Assembly: GCA_000611775.1 (NCBI GenBank)
Contig: KK106981.1
Location: forward strand, 3,276,672-3,340,671
Length of the DNA: 64,000 bases
Direction: 5' to 3'
Source of the DNA: Umbilicaria muhlenbergii
Taxonomy: Eukaryota; Ascomycota; Lecanoromycetes; Umbilicariales; Umbilicariaceae
Shown in pieces: positions 63,901 to 64,000 of this stretch (its first letter is position 1; every line of letters begins with the position of its first letter). Both the position numbers and the translations under genes were made by a program. The notes below the pieces were generated by a model that saw nothing but the letters and a program-made list of their open reading frames with translations, did no database searches and had not been told where the DNA came from.

Positions 63901-64000
63901 CCAGAGCCGATATATTCGACTTCGGAGTTTATCACACCGTTGCTCTCAGCCTCACTACCTAACTTGACTCGCCGGACCATTTTGAGGAGATAAGTTGATT
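60997..64000 (-). CDS. PBP1: Ataxin-2 homologue Pbp1 (SM-ATX, LsmAD), 5' partial
   Basis: Exons on the minus strand: >64000..63809, 63755..63389, 63339..61247 and 61193..60997; 948 aa are visible and the start lies right of the window. Donors are GTATGT, GTAAGT and GTATGT. The first visible exon holds the end of the SM-ATX (Lsm) domain: YLLKMVRRVKLG, EYIGSGEDHAMSFDAKDVID, LAVKDVSFNLQDRAQNG. The LsmAD region follows: SFRTDADISGNLAFRERSLQ, RWQPS, LFGLKSDYDENIYTTRIDKQ, YRQRLAAAEKIAQEID. The long rest is disordered, Pro/Gln-rich, with a PAM2-like stretch (NFNPLKWLKMEAEEE-type context near 63% of the visible length not fully typical) and a His/Pro/Gln tail coded by the last exon. Pbp1 binds poly(A)-binding protein, promotes stress granules and tunes TORC1. 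Confidence 0.93.

Overview
The window is nuclear DNA from a filamentous ascomycete (Pezizomycotina, perhaps a dothideomycete; the class is a guess). The signs are short GT-AG introns of about 45-100 nt with CTAAC/CTGAC-like branch sites, compact genes on both strands with short intergenic gaps, and protein families with a filamentous-fungal flavour (Ecl1-type zinc protein, GFA/CENP-V enzyme, 2EXR/F-box-like proteins, Ser/Thr-rich secreted proteins). One run of 49 N (59768-59816) shows it is a draft scaffold. No rRNA, tRNA, CRISPR or recognisable transposable or virus-derived element was found.

Layout. 1-2034: the 3' part of a mitochondrial DUF1279 (Nat2/FAM210-like) gene and a small basic membrane protein on the other strand. 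2035-11691: a gene-poor stretch holding only a GFA-family enzyme and a large repeat-bearing, probably GPI-anchored surface protein. 11692-32862: a dense housekeeping block: a 2EXR-like protein, Kish (secretory pathway), TAF13 (TFIID), eIF3f, UTP25 (ribosome biogenesis), two disordered proteins, a mitochondrial PPR protein, Cwf18 (spliceosome), a zinc-knuckle RS protein and an R3H-SUZ protein. 32863-42344: gene-poor, with an Ecl1-family regulator and an F-box-like protein. 42345-57117: accessory and surface functions: a myo-inositol-type transporter divergent from a class II aldolase, a DHA1-type MFS exporter, a Kex2-processed mucin-like secreted protein, a tiny cysteine-tailed protein, a fungal multi-pass membrane protein and a PAP2 lipid phosphatase. 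57634-64000: alanine-glyoxylate aminotransferase, the retromer subunit VPS29, and PBP1/ataxin-2, which runs off the right edge.

How the genes relate. Several core genes sit in divergent pairs over short shared promoters (Kish/TAF13 168 bp, eIF3f/UTP25 243 bp, PPR/Cwf18 210 bp). The only pairing that hints at a metabolic unit is the transporter and aldolase at 42345-45990. No secondary-metabolite or defence cluster is visible.

All exon structures were built by hand from splice consensus, reading frame and family similarity; every multi-exon model listed keeps an open frame end to end. The observations most worth following are a start codon alone on its own exon in Kish, a 15-nt microexon in VPS29, a 72-aa cysteine-tailed protein, a possible CUG-started mitochondrial leader on the aminotransferase, and a zinc-knuckle gene whose canonical intron removes the metal-binding histidine.
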